A stretch of 64,000 nucleotides of DNA from Paulownia fortunei (Eukaryota > Streptophyta > Magnoliopsida > Lamiales > Paulowniaceae): positions 9,169,278-9,233,277 of the forward strand of contig CM033110.1 of the NCBI GenBank assembly GCA_019321725.1, in the 5' to 3' direction. Both the position numbers and the translations under genes were made by a program. Below are positions 1 to 11,464 of the stretch, piece by piece. How positions within the stretch are numbered: position 1 is the stretch's first letter; the number at the start of each line of letters is the position of its first letter. The notes below the pieces were generated by a model. That model saw nothing but the letters and a program-made list of their open reading frames with translations, did not search any database and was not told where the DNA came from.

Positions 1-817
1 TCCATCGATTGCTAGCATGAAACCTTGATTTATTGTAGATAAAGGTGTGCATAAATACTTAATCCTATAAATAAGTATTGGCGTTAAAACCCTTCTTGTT
101 TAGTAGCGATTTTTGATTTTTGTATCACCAATGACACAATAAATATTTGAGTTCATTTAGTTTATTACCTACTCCATCAATGGCTAACGTGAAACCTTGA
201 TTTATTACAGATAAAGGTGTGCATAAATATTCGATCCCATAAACAAGTATTAGTGTTAAGAGATAATTTTCAAACAATAAGATAATATCTTGATTATCTT
301 AATACATAAGCTACTTGATAACATCTTCTCATTATGACCTTCATTATGTATGGATTCTAACATTAGTATTTAAAAGAGTTAAAAAGAATAAATAATTATT
401 TTTCTATCCAAAACTTAAGAGAGGATCCCATAAATAAGTATTGGTGTTAAGAAATAATTTTTAAATAATAAGATAATATCTTGATTATCTTAATACATAA
501 GCTATTTGATAACATCTTGTCATTAGAAACCTTTATTATGTATGGATTTCAATAGTCGCATTTAAGAGAGGTGGAATAAATAATTGTTTCTCTATCCAAA
601 ACTCAACAACGGATATTATTCTCAATACTTTTATTACTTTGGTTTCTTAGTTATAGCATAAATTTTTCTTTATATTCTAAACCATATAAAGCCCATCTTT
701 TAAGAAATATAATCTTGAAAACTTCAAACAACTTTCCTGTAGATCGACCTCGGACTCTTGAGAAATTTATTACTTGATACAACCAGTACTCGAGTTTGCA
801 ACCTTAAAGTTATAGCA
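1..817 (+). mobile_element. 5' LTR (3' part) of Athila-like Ty3 element L1
   Basis: The window opens inside this LTR. It ends in TAGCA at 817, directly before a tRNA-Asp-type primer site. The sequence matches the right-hand part of the LTRs at 11608-13218, 26149-27746, 36973-38697 and 44296-45965. It contains two tandem duplications: a block of about 150 bp near 1-250 beginning around TTGATTTTTGTATCACC, and a block of about 190 bp (about 255-430 and 445-600) that the other copies have only once. The LTR start lies outside the window. Confidence 0.85.
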
Positions 818-823
818 AGTTTT

Positions 824-841
824 TGACACTGATGCCGGGGA
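824..841 (+). other. Primer binding site of L1, tRNA-Asp type
   Basis: TGACACTGATGCCGGGGA lies 6 nt after the LTR end. It differs at four of 18 positions from TGGCGCCGTTGCCGGGGA, the complement of the 3' end of plant tRNA-Asp and the usual Athila primer site. The mismatches are mostly C-to-T/G-to-A type decay. Confidence 0.8.
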
Positions 842-888
842 AGACAAGGTAAGAATTCAAGTTTGTAAATATTTTTTCTTTGTAAATT

Positions 889-2310
889 TTGTGTGTTTGT
901 TTTCTTTACGGTTATATATTCATAAGGTATCATAATCATAATTCTCGTCATTTAGTTAGGAGTAATTTTGAAACTTTGTTTAGAAATTTATTTGAGTCAC
1001 ATCCACATACTTCCACCATAGTTGAAAATGAAAGTGTACATGATGAAAATGAGAATCAACAGGTGTGTATCATGCATTATTACTTGCAACCTCCTCGAAA
1101 TTCTTCTCTTTTTTATTTTATTTTTCTTCTCAATGCAAATAACTTTCGATTCAAACCAGGTATGATCCTTTTATTTCCTTATTTTCATGGCTTACACTCT
1201 AAAAGTCCTTACTTGCATTTGAAATAAATTTGATGAAGTATGTGCCACTTTTAAAGATCAAATTTGTACAAATGATATCATTAAGCTCAAATTATTTTCT
1301 TTTTTCATAAAAGATAAAGTAAAAATTTAGCTTAACTCTTTAAAACCTAGGTCAATTGACACTTAGTAAGAAAAACAAGCTGAATTTTTCAAAAGTTCTT
1401 TCCGCCTCATAAAACTAATGTTTTGAAAAGACAACTTCAAATTTTTTCTCAAAATTCTAATGAAGCTTTCTTTTAATGTTGGGAAAGATTTAAAAATTTG
1501 TAGAATTCATGCCCACATCATGATTTTGAAAAATAACAATCAATTAGTTTTTTTTATAAAGATTTAACTCTTGAAATAAAATAATTTTTTGAAATAATTT
1601 GTAATAGTGAGTTTTTTTATAAAGAACCTGAGGAAGCCCTAGAATATCTGGACCATTTGGTAGAAAACTCTCAATCATGGCATAATATTAATTATTCCAT
1701 AGGTTGTATTAGATCTAATATTGCTAATACTAATAAAGAAAAATATTACCTTAGTAAAAAAGATGATCTAAATTCTAGGATTGCTAGTTTAATAAGAAAA
1801 GTTGAGGACATCAAACTTAAAAATGTAAAGAAAATCAGATTTGTGCAATATGGAGAAGTTCGTAACATTTGTGAACTTGTGGGACATTCCACCAATTAAT
1901 ATCCAAATATTCTAGTACAAACAAATTTTATGAACACATTCAAAAAGTCTTTCCACTCTCTATATTCCGAAACTTACAATTCACAATGGAGAAATCATTC
2001 CAATTTTAGTTGGCGAGATAATAATTGTGCCTAACTGCTATATTCACAAAAGTCACCAAACTTTCTTTCTTATCCAGCTCCACATACAAAATCTCTTAAG
2101 GAAACTTTACAAGAATTTATGTATGCACAAACAAACATCAATAACCAAGTTTCACAAGCTAGTAATGAGATCAAAAGCACACTTTCAACATTGAAAACCT
2201 TTTTGCGTACTCTTGAAAAAGGTAAATTTTTAGCTCAACCTCAACCTAATCCTTCCACTCATTGTCATATTTCTTCCTTACGTGAAAATTCAATCAAGGA
2301 GGTAATTTGA
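889..2310 (+). pseudogene. Decayed gag of element L1
   Basis: Readable pieces occur in several frames. At 1129-1340 the text is NNFRFKPGMI...FHGLHSKSPYLHLK followed, after a frame shift, by FDEVCATFKDQ and a leucine-rich stretch; this is the Retrotrans_gag pattern (F.G...P..HL..F...C.T). At 1657-1899 an 80-residue frame ends in ICELVGHSTN, a remnant of the gag zinc-knuckle region. At 2119-2310 an asparagine- and serine-rich spacer follows. The same order is seen in copy L2 at 38890-40230. Stops and frame breaks rule out a functional product. Confidence 0.75.
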
Positions 2311-2491
2311 TCACAACTCTTTAAAATGAAAAAAATGTTGACAAGACTATTCATCCTGAGAAGAATCTAAAGTCGGTAACCACTCCTAAATCTCTCTCTC
2401 ATACTTATGTAACACCTCCACCTTTCCTAGCAGGTTAGCAAATTATAAGAAAAATGAGCAAGAAAATGAAATCCTTAAGACTTTCTGAAAA

Positions 2492-3213
2492 GTGGAGGCA
2501 AACATTCCTCTTCTTGATGCAATCAAGCAGGTGCCTCGATATGCTAAGTTCCTCAAAGAGCTATGCACTAACAAATGGAAGTTGAGGGGGATGATAAGTA
2601 AACGTGGGGAAGAATATTTCGGCAATTTTTCAAAGAAACTCCCTTCAAAGTGTAAGGATACAGGTACTTTTATCATCCCTTGTATTATTGGTAAGACCAG
2701 ATTTAAAAAATGCATGTTAGATTTGGGAGCATCATTTAATGTTATGTCATATTCTATTTATGCTTCTCTAAATCTAGGACCATTAAAAGAAACTGGTATT
2801 ATCATACAATTGGCTGATAGATCTAATGCATATCCAATAGCGGTTATGACAGATGTTCTTGTGCAGGTGAATGAATTAGTTTTCCCTGCTGATTTTTATG
2901 TTCTTAAGATGGAGGATGACACATTCCCTAATCCTGCATGCATTCTTTTGGAAGACCATTCATGAAGACAGCCCAAGCTAAGATTGATATTCATGATGGC
3001 ACTCTTACTATGGAGTTTGATGGCGAGATTATAAAATATAATATTTTTGAAGCCATGAGATATCCTACTGGCGTGAATGTCGTTTCTGTAGTTGACACTA
3101 TTGAACTCAAGTCACAACACATGCTTGAGTTCACTAGCAAGGATGGAGTGGAGGTTACTTTACAAAAATATTTTCTTATGGAGGATTTGAAAGAAAAGAA
3201 GTTAGATGTATAA
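2492..3213 (+). pseudogene. Decayed retropepsin (protease) of L1
   Basis: The first frame (2492-2965) reads through FIIPCIIGKTRFKKCMLDLGAS, the plant Ty3 retropepsin entry with the active-site motif written D-L-G-A. It then reaches FPADFYVLKMEDD and the IL...GRPF-like C-terminal strand. A frame shift near 2940-2965 moves the remainder (2938-3213, FMKTAQAKIDIHDGTLTM) to another frame. The catalytic aspartate is kept in this copy, but the frame shift splits the product. The same block occurs in L2 at 40236-40900. Confidence 0.85.
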
Positions 3214-3303
3214 ATATTGGGGGATGTGGAAAATGATGCAACAATGTTGGATTTGTTGCCAAAATAATCAAGGTATGATGTCTCTTATGTTGAATTATCA
3301 ATA

Positions 3304-3528
3304 TCTAATGCAAGATTTCTACCTTCTGTGGTGCAGACACCTACAATGGAGCTTAAACCAATCCTGGACCATCTTCAATATGTCTACTTGGGTGAGAAAG
3401 AAATACCACTAGTCAGCATTACTAAAGACCTCACTCAAGTACAAGCAGACAAACTTATTTGGGTACTTCGAAATTATAAGATGGTGATTGGATGGACAAT
3501 AACTTTGGTAGCATATATTGATGAGTGA
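3304..3528 (+). pseudogene. N-terminal stub of reverse transcriptase, L1
   Basis: The frame reads LPSVVQTPTMELKPILDHL, then YVYLGEKE and LIWVLRNYKMVIGWT, and stops at 3528. This is the segment that stands just before the RT palm domain in Athila/Tat pol proteins. No RT catalytic motif, RNase H or integrase follows. Within about 25 bases the text is already that of the non-coding spacer normally found after pol. The same join is present in L2 at about 41165, so it is an inherited internal deletion. Confidence 0.8.
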
Positions 3529-3549
3529 TGAAAGAGGCAATATTGGGTT

Positions 3550-3592
3550 GAAAACATTAAACCAAGCGCTTATTGGAAGACAACCCAACGGA
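3550..3592 (+). other. Conserved post-pol spacer motif of Athila elements
   Basis: ATTAAACCAAGCGCTTATTG and the following ACAACCCAACG match the spacer known downstream of pol in plant Athila elements (AAGCGCTTxTTGGGAGGCAACCC). L2 has the counterpart at about 41208-41245. The motif places the deletion breakpoint between the RT stub and this spacer. What follows to 4088 is AT-rich and non-coding. Confidence 0.65.
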
Positions 3593-4093
3593 TGAAAAAG
3601 GAGACTATGAGAGTCAATAATCACATATTTGCTTTTTCTAACTCTCATTCTCTTTTCTTTTATCCGTTTAATTTTTTTTACTTTTTTTCTATTTTATTTT
3701 TTCCTAATAAAAAATGTATGTTAACAATGTGGTAGGTAGTATTTTTTTAAAAAAAATTGTCATACAAGAGCACATGGTATTCACTTTTTATCAAAGAAAA
3801 TCAATGTAAATATCTTGCAGCGGGGATTTTATGACCTACTCTTTTCAAAGACACTTGCATTTTCTGTAAAAGTTAAGAAAATTATCAAAAAATAGGATCT
3901 TTCCCGATTAAGTGGTGGATAATGGTACTCCGTAGTTATTGAAGTCGGACATATCAATTTTCCAAACAATTGATTTAAAAAAAACAAAACAATACAAAAC
4001 AAAAATGCAAGTTCCATAGGAGTGGTTTTTAAAAATTAAGAAGATAAAATTTAATTCATTAAGGATGGACTGAGTAAAGAGTCTCTAGAAGAT

Positions 4094-5969
4094 TGTTCAT
4101 GAAAATTATGCAAACCGCAAGTGTACGGTGTTAAGTTTTAATACAATGGTGAGTTGAGTATCGTATCCATAGGGATTATAATAAAAAAATGCATTAAGTA
4201 CCGTAGTTCAAATAGTTCTAATTTTATCTAGAAAATCGAGTGATGATTGGTAAACAAAGTAGAGTAAGATAAGAATGTAAAAACAAGAGTGGAGTTCTTA
4301 CAAGCAATATAACAAACACCTTATGAGAAAGAAATTCTAGAAGAATAACTCACCTAATTATCACATATGTTCTTCCTTCCAAAATATACCTATTCAAGTC
4401 AACAACACGTGTAAGTTAAGAATTCCTAAACTTATCAATTCACTCTCTCGAGTATTGAATTGACTATGAGTTCCAACATAAATTTCGATATCTCTATAAA
4501 AATTCAAGAATAAAACTCTACAAAAGTTCAATAAATTATTCTTTATAACTTCAAAGGTTTCATAAGCTTCTCAACTCTATGATTTTTAGGTTGTGTTATC
4601 CCTATAATCATGTATAATCTTCTCTCTCTCGAGTGTCGAATCTCATACATCAACAAAATCTCAATTAGTGGCTAAATAATCAAGATGCAATACTAAATAA
4701 GATAACACAAACAAAATGAATAACTTGAAATAATATTGTTTGGAATTCAAAACATAGGATTAAATATAGTTACATCATCCTCTAGAAAGAAAAGATTAGT
4801 TTATCATGGATGAATACAACTTCAAAAAATAAATAAGAAAGAACATGGAAATTATTCACCAATTTGTGAAGTGGGAAGAATGGTTGAAGCTCTTCTTGTC
4901 TCCAAGAATAACTCATTGTCTCCCAAAAATGCCCTGTTTTTGTTCCAAAAAAATGAATAGCTTTTGTCTCCAAGAACCGCCCCTCTTTGGTTGATGTTGA
5001 TCTTCCCCTTTTAAACTTCTCCCTATTGATTCTTTCTCCAAGAGTCTTTCAAAAAAAATCATGAAATCCTTCAACATTTCTTGGCTTTTCTCCAAAAGAA
5101 ACCTAAAATTCTTCCTTTTTTTTTGGCTTTTTCCCATTTTTTTCTCTATTTTTACTCCATGTTTTTAGGCTAAAAGAACCCACTAATGTTGTCTTTTGAG
5201 TTGTCTTTAAAGTCCTCCAAAAAGAAGTCCCAAAATCGGATTTAAAATTTAAGTTTTAACTTTTTTGTGAACTGGGGCCGCGACTTTGAATTCAGGCACC
5301 GCGACGCCAAACATTCTATCATCTGGCACCACAACTCTGATTTTGGATACTGCGATGCTAAACAATTTGTCCTTTGGCGTCGCGGCTTTGATTTTAGGCG
5401 CTGTAGCTCCAAACAATCTGTCCTCTAGCACTACAACTCTAATTTTTCATCTTTAAAGCTATTTTTGAGCTCTTTCTGTTCTGAATTATCTTTAGTGTCT
5501 TCTACTAAATTGTAGATATATGTATTAGCTTTCCACATCCACTTGAATTAACTCAATATGACATCTGTGGAGAGAGTTATGCCTAAAATACCAAAATGTG
5601 TCATACTAGAAAGTTTCAGTCGAGTGTTAGGCATTGAACTCGATGTTTCTCATTGAAATCGAAAGAATTGGATTTCATGGTCATATAAGTTGTATATGTA
5701 TCTCTTGGCTTTCCAATGGATCAAGAATAAAATTAATACGATATGGGAGCAGAGAGTTATGATTGAAATACAAAAACTGCCATCAGTAGCACCACAATTT
5801 GATTCTTCAACATTTCAACCATGTTTTTGGTTTCTTTCTATTTTTTTCTCTTTTTATCATTACCTATAAGATTTCAAGCTAAATGGATAAGAAGTAACAA
5901 AAACACTTGAAAACAAACTAAATGTTAATCAAAAGGCATATGAATTATTGGTATAAAACCAACTTATCA
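4094..5969 (-). mobile_element. Solo LTR nested in L1 (family G)
   Basis: The sequence runs from TGTTCATG to ACTTATCA and is flanked by perfect copies of AAGAT (4089-4093 and 5970-5974). In L2 the same host position (around 41752-41765) is uninterrupted. Read on the minus strand it begins TGATAAG, like the L and B families. The other end (CCGCAAGTGTACGGTG, ATCGTATCCATAGGG) resembles an R-U5 region read backwards. No internal domain is present, so it is a solo LTR of a related Ty3 family. Confidence 0.85.
5264..5460 (-). repeat. Three imperfect repeats of about 60 bp, GC-rich
   Basis: Units share CCAAACA.TCTGTCCTCTGG-type cores followed by a GC-rich CCGCGACGCC-like stretch and ATTTT. They lie inside the solo LTR at 4094-5969. 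A 60-codon open frame on the minus strand (5249-5431) is only a by-product of the repeat period being close to a multiple of three; I see no protein family in it. Confidence 0.6.
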
Positions 5970-5974
5970 AAGAT

Positions 5975-6236
5975 ATTCGATTGACTATTGAGATGATTTC
6001 TTGTAGATTCATGTATCGTCTAATTCTTGATTTATAGAATCATTTTTCGGATGAATATGAGCATTATAGCCTTGAAAATCTGACATTAAAAGACCATGTT
6101 TGCTAGTTTATAAGAAAACTGGATGAGAAGCATATTCTCAACCCATAGATGTTGTTTAAGCCGTTACTGAATGTAAAACCAGATGAAGATGTGAGTCACA
6201 GTAACAATTACATGTACATTCATGTGTAAGTAGCTA
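5975..6236 (+). pseudogene. Unidentified coding trace in L1, upstream of LOG relic
   Basis: One frame reads ILDL, stop, NHFSDEYEHYSLENLTLKD, then FIRKLDEKHIL and KPLLNVKPDEDVSHS, with three in-frame stops, ending in TAA near 6228. The counterpart in L2 (41758-42008) keeps the same frame and most residues (NLTLKDPVC, FIRKLDEKHILDP), with two stops. Keeping a frame across two decayed copies suggests former coding. I do not recognise the family. It could be an env-like remnant or another captured gene piece. Confidence 0.45.
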
Positions 6237-6386
6237 ATTTTTCAATTTGGTGTCCTTATTTTTAACCGTTCTGATAAAAGAAAAAGACATGCAATAAATG
6301 CATTCCTTGTTCATACCTTAATAAATATACCATACTCACTATATTTTTGTACAACTCACTTTCAAAAAGAAAAAGAAAGAAAGAAA

Positions 6387-6999
6387 ATAGAAGGGTGTTC
6401 CACTCGCAAGTTTAACTATATTTGTATCTTTTGTGGAACCAATTCAGAAAAAAAATGGTGAGTTTATAGGGGGCAGCCAATAACCTTGGTAGAACTTTAG
6501 CAGAAAGAAAATTTCATTTAGTGTATGGGAGAGGCAGTCTGGGTTAATGGAGAGTGTTGCCACTTCTGCTCATGTAGGAGAAGTCAAAGTTTTAGCAGTT
6601 ATCCCAAAACCTTTAACAGTACAGAATACTACAGGTGTGATCATCGAAAATGAGCTAAAAGTGTCACATATTCAGGATAGAATGCTTATTAAACAATGCG
6701 AATGTATTCATCACTCTACCTGGTGGTTTTGGTATAATAGAAGAATTATTCCAAGTTGTCTCTTGGACACAACTCAACATTCACCAGAAACCTATATGTA
6801 TTCTTATTATTAATGGTTTCTTTGATGGTTTGCTATCTTTTGTAGATCATACTATAAAAAAGGTTTTATTTCACCATCTGCGAGACGAATTCTCATTTTT
6901 GCTCCAACACTTGACAATCTGATTGATCAACTTCTATCATATGTGTCAGAACCTGATCCAGCCTTGGCTCATGTGGATTGGTCCAACAGGAAAAAATAG
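6387..6999 (+). pseudogene. Captured LOG cytokinin phosphoribohydrolase, decayed copy in L1
   Basis: LOG enzymes release active cytokinin bases from cytokinin riboside 5'-monophosphates in the cytosol. Here the start codon is ATA instead of ATG, followed by FNYICIFCGTN (LOG N-terminus). Next come NNLGRTLAERKFHLVYGRGS, LGLM, KVLAVIPKPL, then the active-site signature as LPGGFGIIEE (6719-6733 for PGGFG). It continues with [36 protein letters not shown] and a tail ending DWSNRKK-stop. At least four frame shifts are needed. The length, about 204 codons with no introns, equals a full LOG protein, although plant LOG genes have several introns; this suggests capture through RNA. It sits between the post-pol spacer and the 3' untranslated part, on the element's sense strand. 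Confidence 0.9.
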
Positions 7000-8587
7000 T
7001 CAAAAATGCAAAATAAAATTGACTCTCAGTCTATGAAATTTATCTTTAATGGTTTTAACTAATAGTGTATATATTGTGTTGTTTCACCTTTATTTTCTAA
7101 TAAGTCACATTTCAGGTAATATCTTCTAAACTCTACTTTCCTATCTATTTACAACATTGGGGACAATGTCTCGATTAGGTTGGGGGAATGGATAGTTGAT
7201 ATCATGTCTTGTGTATTCAATGTGAGCTTTTTTAGTGTTTTTTTTTTTAAATTTCAAGTGTATTTTCTTTTGGATCCATTGAAAGAAAAAGGGTGGTAGA
7301 GTAAAGGGTAACTTAACATTCTTGAGACGTACCCCTATTTTTTTATTTATTTTTGCATAACATGACATGTTTGTGAAGTTTTTAATAAAAGTTTGTGAAT
7401 TGTCAATTTTTTTGAGTCATATATGTTCTTCCAACTTCAATGATTAAAATTAAGCATTGATAATGTGGTTTGATTGATGATGAGTATTGTTTTGGAATTT
7501 GATATTGTTCTTTAGTTAATATATTCTTGTGATAATTATACTCAAATCTTTTTGCGCAAATAGTTATGTTATTCGGTGTGGAGATAAGCATGTTAAAATA
7601 GAAAGTTCTTATGCCCTCACTTTAATCATTACTTGGATTTTCGACATGTAGGAGTTGAGTGTTAGAACTTTTTCTTTTGACCTATCGAGGCAAATGACTG
7701 ATTGAGTACCACATGAAAAATGATTAAGGCATTAGGCTTTCTAGCATCATGGCCAAATCAACTTGTTGCTCATGTGATGTTCCAAGAGAACATCCCTCAC
7801 AGTGAGCCACTTTGAGCCTTTCAATAATTAAATATTTTTTCGTTGTAACCATATCTTATTAACTAGCCTAAATACACTATTATCCTACCCTTGTTCTAAA
7901 TATGATTTGGAGCATAAGAGACATTTCATTGATAAGGTGAGCTTGCAAAAGAAATCTGGGTTGGAATAAAAGATAAGTGTGGGGGAGTTTCTCTTCTAAA
8001 AAAATAAAAAAAAATATTAAAAAAAGATTGCAAAGTGTTAAAAATATTATGAGTTTCAAGTTAAAATGGGATGTTGCAAAATCAATAAAAATAATGAAGA
8101 GAGGTCCAATTCAATAACAATAAGCCACGATGTTGAAATTCATGGAGTATGAAAAATCTTCATTAATAAACTCTATGTCTCTAATCCTATGAAATTTTTA
8201 GAACCGTTGTTGCCCCATTACAACCTTTATTGAAGACCTTTTAATTTCGTACGGTGCCTTCATTGTAGTGGAGATTTGTACCAAAGAAAGAGCCTATGAT
8301 TAATTTTTTCATTAGAGATTGGGTGATGGTTTTTGTGAGGTTTTATGGGAATTTACTTATTTGAAGCATACATGGTTTCATCACTTTTGACATTAACTAT
8401 TCACACACATATTTGAGTATGCTTATTGTGGAAATGAATTGACTTTTGAATAACTAAAGGTTAGATTCAACATTTGTTTGATTTTATTTTCATTTTACTT
8501 TGTTGCTTCTTGAAAATAATGGTGGGAAGTTAGTTATCATAGGTGTTTGTGGGTATCATCGTTGGAAACCCTCACGATACTATAACT
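7000..8587 (+). other. 3' non-coding internal region of L1
   Basis: No protein trace was found. The text around 7152-7190 (ACATTGGGGACAATGTC, then TTAGGTTGGGGG) matches the conserved block after the last ORF of Athila elements. GTGTGGGGGAG at 7977-7987 resembles a second polypurine stretch. The segment aligns by eye with 42791-44295 of L2. Confidence 0.6.
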
Positions 8588-11464
8588 TGTAACACCCCCA
8601 TTCCTACACAACCATATATATTGTATAATTTGACATGATAGAACCTGTGTGCATGCATGGAATATTTTTTTTTGTAACACTTTAAGAAAAGATATATCAC
8701 TTCTTACATACACAACCTGGTTTAAAATAGAAGGATCAATATTTATATAAAAACACAACACCCATAACGACCACAATATTTACATACTTATTTACAGTAA
8801 AATTTTAAAAGAGAAATATAGTACCAATCTAAAAACATAATACACCAGACTCAAAATATAACAAGCCAACAAAATAGCCCAACAGGTCGTCATCCATGTA
8901 CACACTCCCTCAAACACCTGCAGGAGCTCCAACAGCCGACCAACCAGCCAAAGATGCTTCAAGCATCGTCGTACTCACCTACAATGCATAAACTATATGA
9001 GCTAACGCTCAGCAAGTAAAGATTATGCATGTCAAAGAATAATCCATAATATCAAGTCATGCAACTCAAAATGCTATGCTCACAATGCAATTTTATGCAT
9101 CAAAATATTTCTCTCAAAATCATTTCTTTCTTGGGCCCCTGACCAACGCTACTATCCCATGCACCGGAAAAGAGCTCTGTACACCGCCATAATCCAATGG
9201 CCAATAATCATATAAGCATGCAAATCCATGCATACTCATACGCATGCAAATCCATGCACGCAAACTTGCAAATCCATGCATAAAACCATGCAAATCCATG
9301 CATGCTTCGATGCACTAGTAGTGGTCAGCAAAATATTTTTCTTTCTCTGAATCATGCCGTGCAATGCAAGATTTATCACAATGCTCGTATATGATGCATG
9401 CACGTGCTAATGACAATGCCCATGTATGTATGCTCAATGGAGAGCCTCTACTATGCACATATGATTTATGATATCACATATAATTCACACATCTACTATG
9501 TCTATGCATTGTGGTTGCAAATGAATCTTTACTTACCTTTCACTTGGTTGGTGGCTTAGTCTAAATTTGTTTAGTATTCCTCTCCAACCTTAGATGTAAA
9601 ATAGCCTGTAATATTACCCAACATCAAGCACCATTCCCAATTTGGCAAGTTGAAAGCACAAAATCTCATACTAGACCTTAAACACCAAGCTATAAGCTAA
9701 CAATCAAGCTTTCACAAACTAGAACCCAATATAGCCCCTCAAATACCTCAATTTCTCATCTTAAATACATGCAAACATCATGTAATTGAAGTATTATAAA
9801 TCTAATAGCATGTGCCTAATTGTTAACACTCAATAGCAACATGTCTAGGTTGAAACATGCTAAGTGATCAAATGTGGCAGATTCACATTTTCATATTTTC
9901 TTGCTGTCAAGTTTAGTTGCATGATAATTTTAACATCCCTAAGCATATCCAATCACTCCAAAAAATTTACCACACTTATATAACATATATATAAATGTAA
10001 CCATATCATATAATTGCTAAAAATCACGGATATAGCTTCCCAAGTTCAGCTCTCTTCACGACATACTAAAACAGATTATTTCCTACCATGACAGTTTTGC
10101 ACATTTCATGATATTAATGGTTTTGGCACCCTTAAGTATATTCAATCACTCCAACATTTTCACCATACTTAGATAACATATATAATGAGACAACCAGGTC
10201 ATATTATTACCAAAAATAATCGATTTAGCTCCCTTAATTCAGTTTCCTTCATAGCACACCAAAACAGATTTTGCTATTTTGGCAGTTTGAGTGTTTCTCC
10301 AATATCATTCTCTATTTCAATTTCCAACTGATAAAAATTCATTCAAATACTCTTAACTCATATATGGTCATGTAAATGGTAATAATTATAGGTTTTATTC
10401 AACATACCATACACTTTTGAATCCTAAAACACAAGAAAACAGTAAGATGACAGTTTCTGCCACAAGTATTTCCTATTAAGTGTTTGTGATCAAAAACCCT
10501 TTCTTTGTGCACCAAAGTCTAACTAAAAACTTCCTAACACTTTTATAAGAGATATTGAAAGCTAACTAAGCCATAAAACCATTCATAATAATTTGAATAC
10601 CAAAGGCAAAACCGTAGATAAGTGTTACCTATGCAGATTTTGAGGCTAACTTGATGGTAATCACTTCTTCTTTGCTTTTCTTGCTTTTATTTCGACTTGG
10701 AATCAATTTGGATCACTTGGAGACCTTAAGGTGTGTGTTTGGAAGATGAAAATGGCTGAAATGAGGGTCTGGTCGTTTCTTAAGGGTGAAGGGTTTGAGG
10801 TGTTAGCTTGAGATGTTAGCTTAAGCTTAATAAGAAAGCATGAGGTGGCAAGTAAATGGCAAATCTGATTTTCTCTCTTATCTTGCAGCCCTAATCTTGT
10901 GTGTCTCATTTATTTTTATTTGGTTGCAACCTATCTTAATCACCATTCATTCCCATAGGTAATTCCTACGTCCGTTCATTCGATCTCCAAACCGATTCGC
11001 ATCCGATTCTTAAAGAATTATCTAGTTTGCATTTCTAAGATCATATGCACATATGGGCATTGTAATATGACACTTAAATCACATTATATCATGTCCAATA
11101 TCCCAAGTATGCTAATTTACAAATATATACTTTTGAAATAACTTGATCAAATCAAATTAAACCGTATAAGCTTACTAGTAACACTTTTAACACTTCCAAA
11201 ATTATAACCTATATATCCCATCTATATCTAATATTGATCCACCTCATTTTCTTCTTATTTCAATATAAAATCAACTACTTAGATTAGGAAATTCAATAAC
11301 TAATACCGTGCAAGAGCTTCAGAATTAAGTTTAATATTCAAGAATGTCGTATAAAATGAAATAAATGATGCAATGTCAATAGAAATGCAAATAGCATATA
11401 AAATTAACATGTAATGCATGAATTATATTTGACCATGTGAGTAGTAAGAGGCTCGGGTATCACA
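8588..11464 (-). mobile_element. Solo LTR nested in L1 (family F)
   Basis: The sequence runs from TGTAACACCCCCATTC to GGCTCGGGTATCACA and is flanked by perfect TAACT duplications (8583-8587 and 11465-11469). Its reverse complement starts TGTGATACCCGAGCC, matching the start of the copy at 17041 (TGTAATACCCGAG). A third, truncated copy is at 49252-50393. No gag or pol trace was found in 2.88 kb, so a solo LTR of a Ty3 family with long LTRs is the best reading. Orientation is set by comparison with the 17041 copy and is less certain than the borders. Confidence 0.85.
9205..9312. repeat. Short repeats built on ATGCAAATCCATGCA
   Basis: The 14-16 bp core CATGCAAATCCATGCA recurs at least four times with short spacers inside the family F LTR. 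The truncated copy repeats it at about 49905-50020, with one unit more. The core contains the octamer ATGCAAAT and is partly palindromic (GCATGC). Confidence 0.7.

Noticed and set aside
5249..5431. 60-codon open frame with repeated RLFG.A.P text
   Set aside because: It arises from a GC-rich tandem repeat within a solo LTR, lacks any known domain, and L2 has no counterpart.
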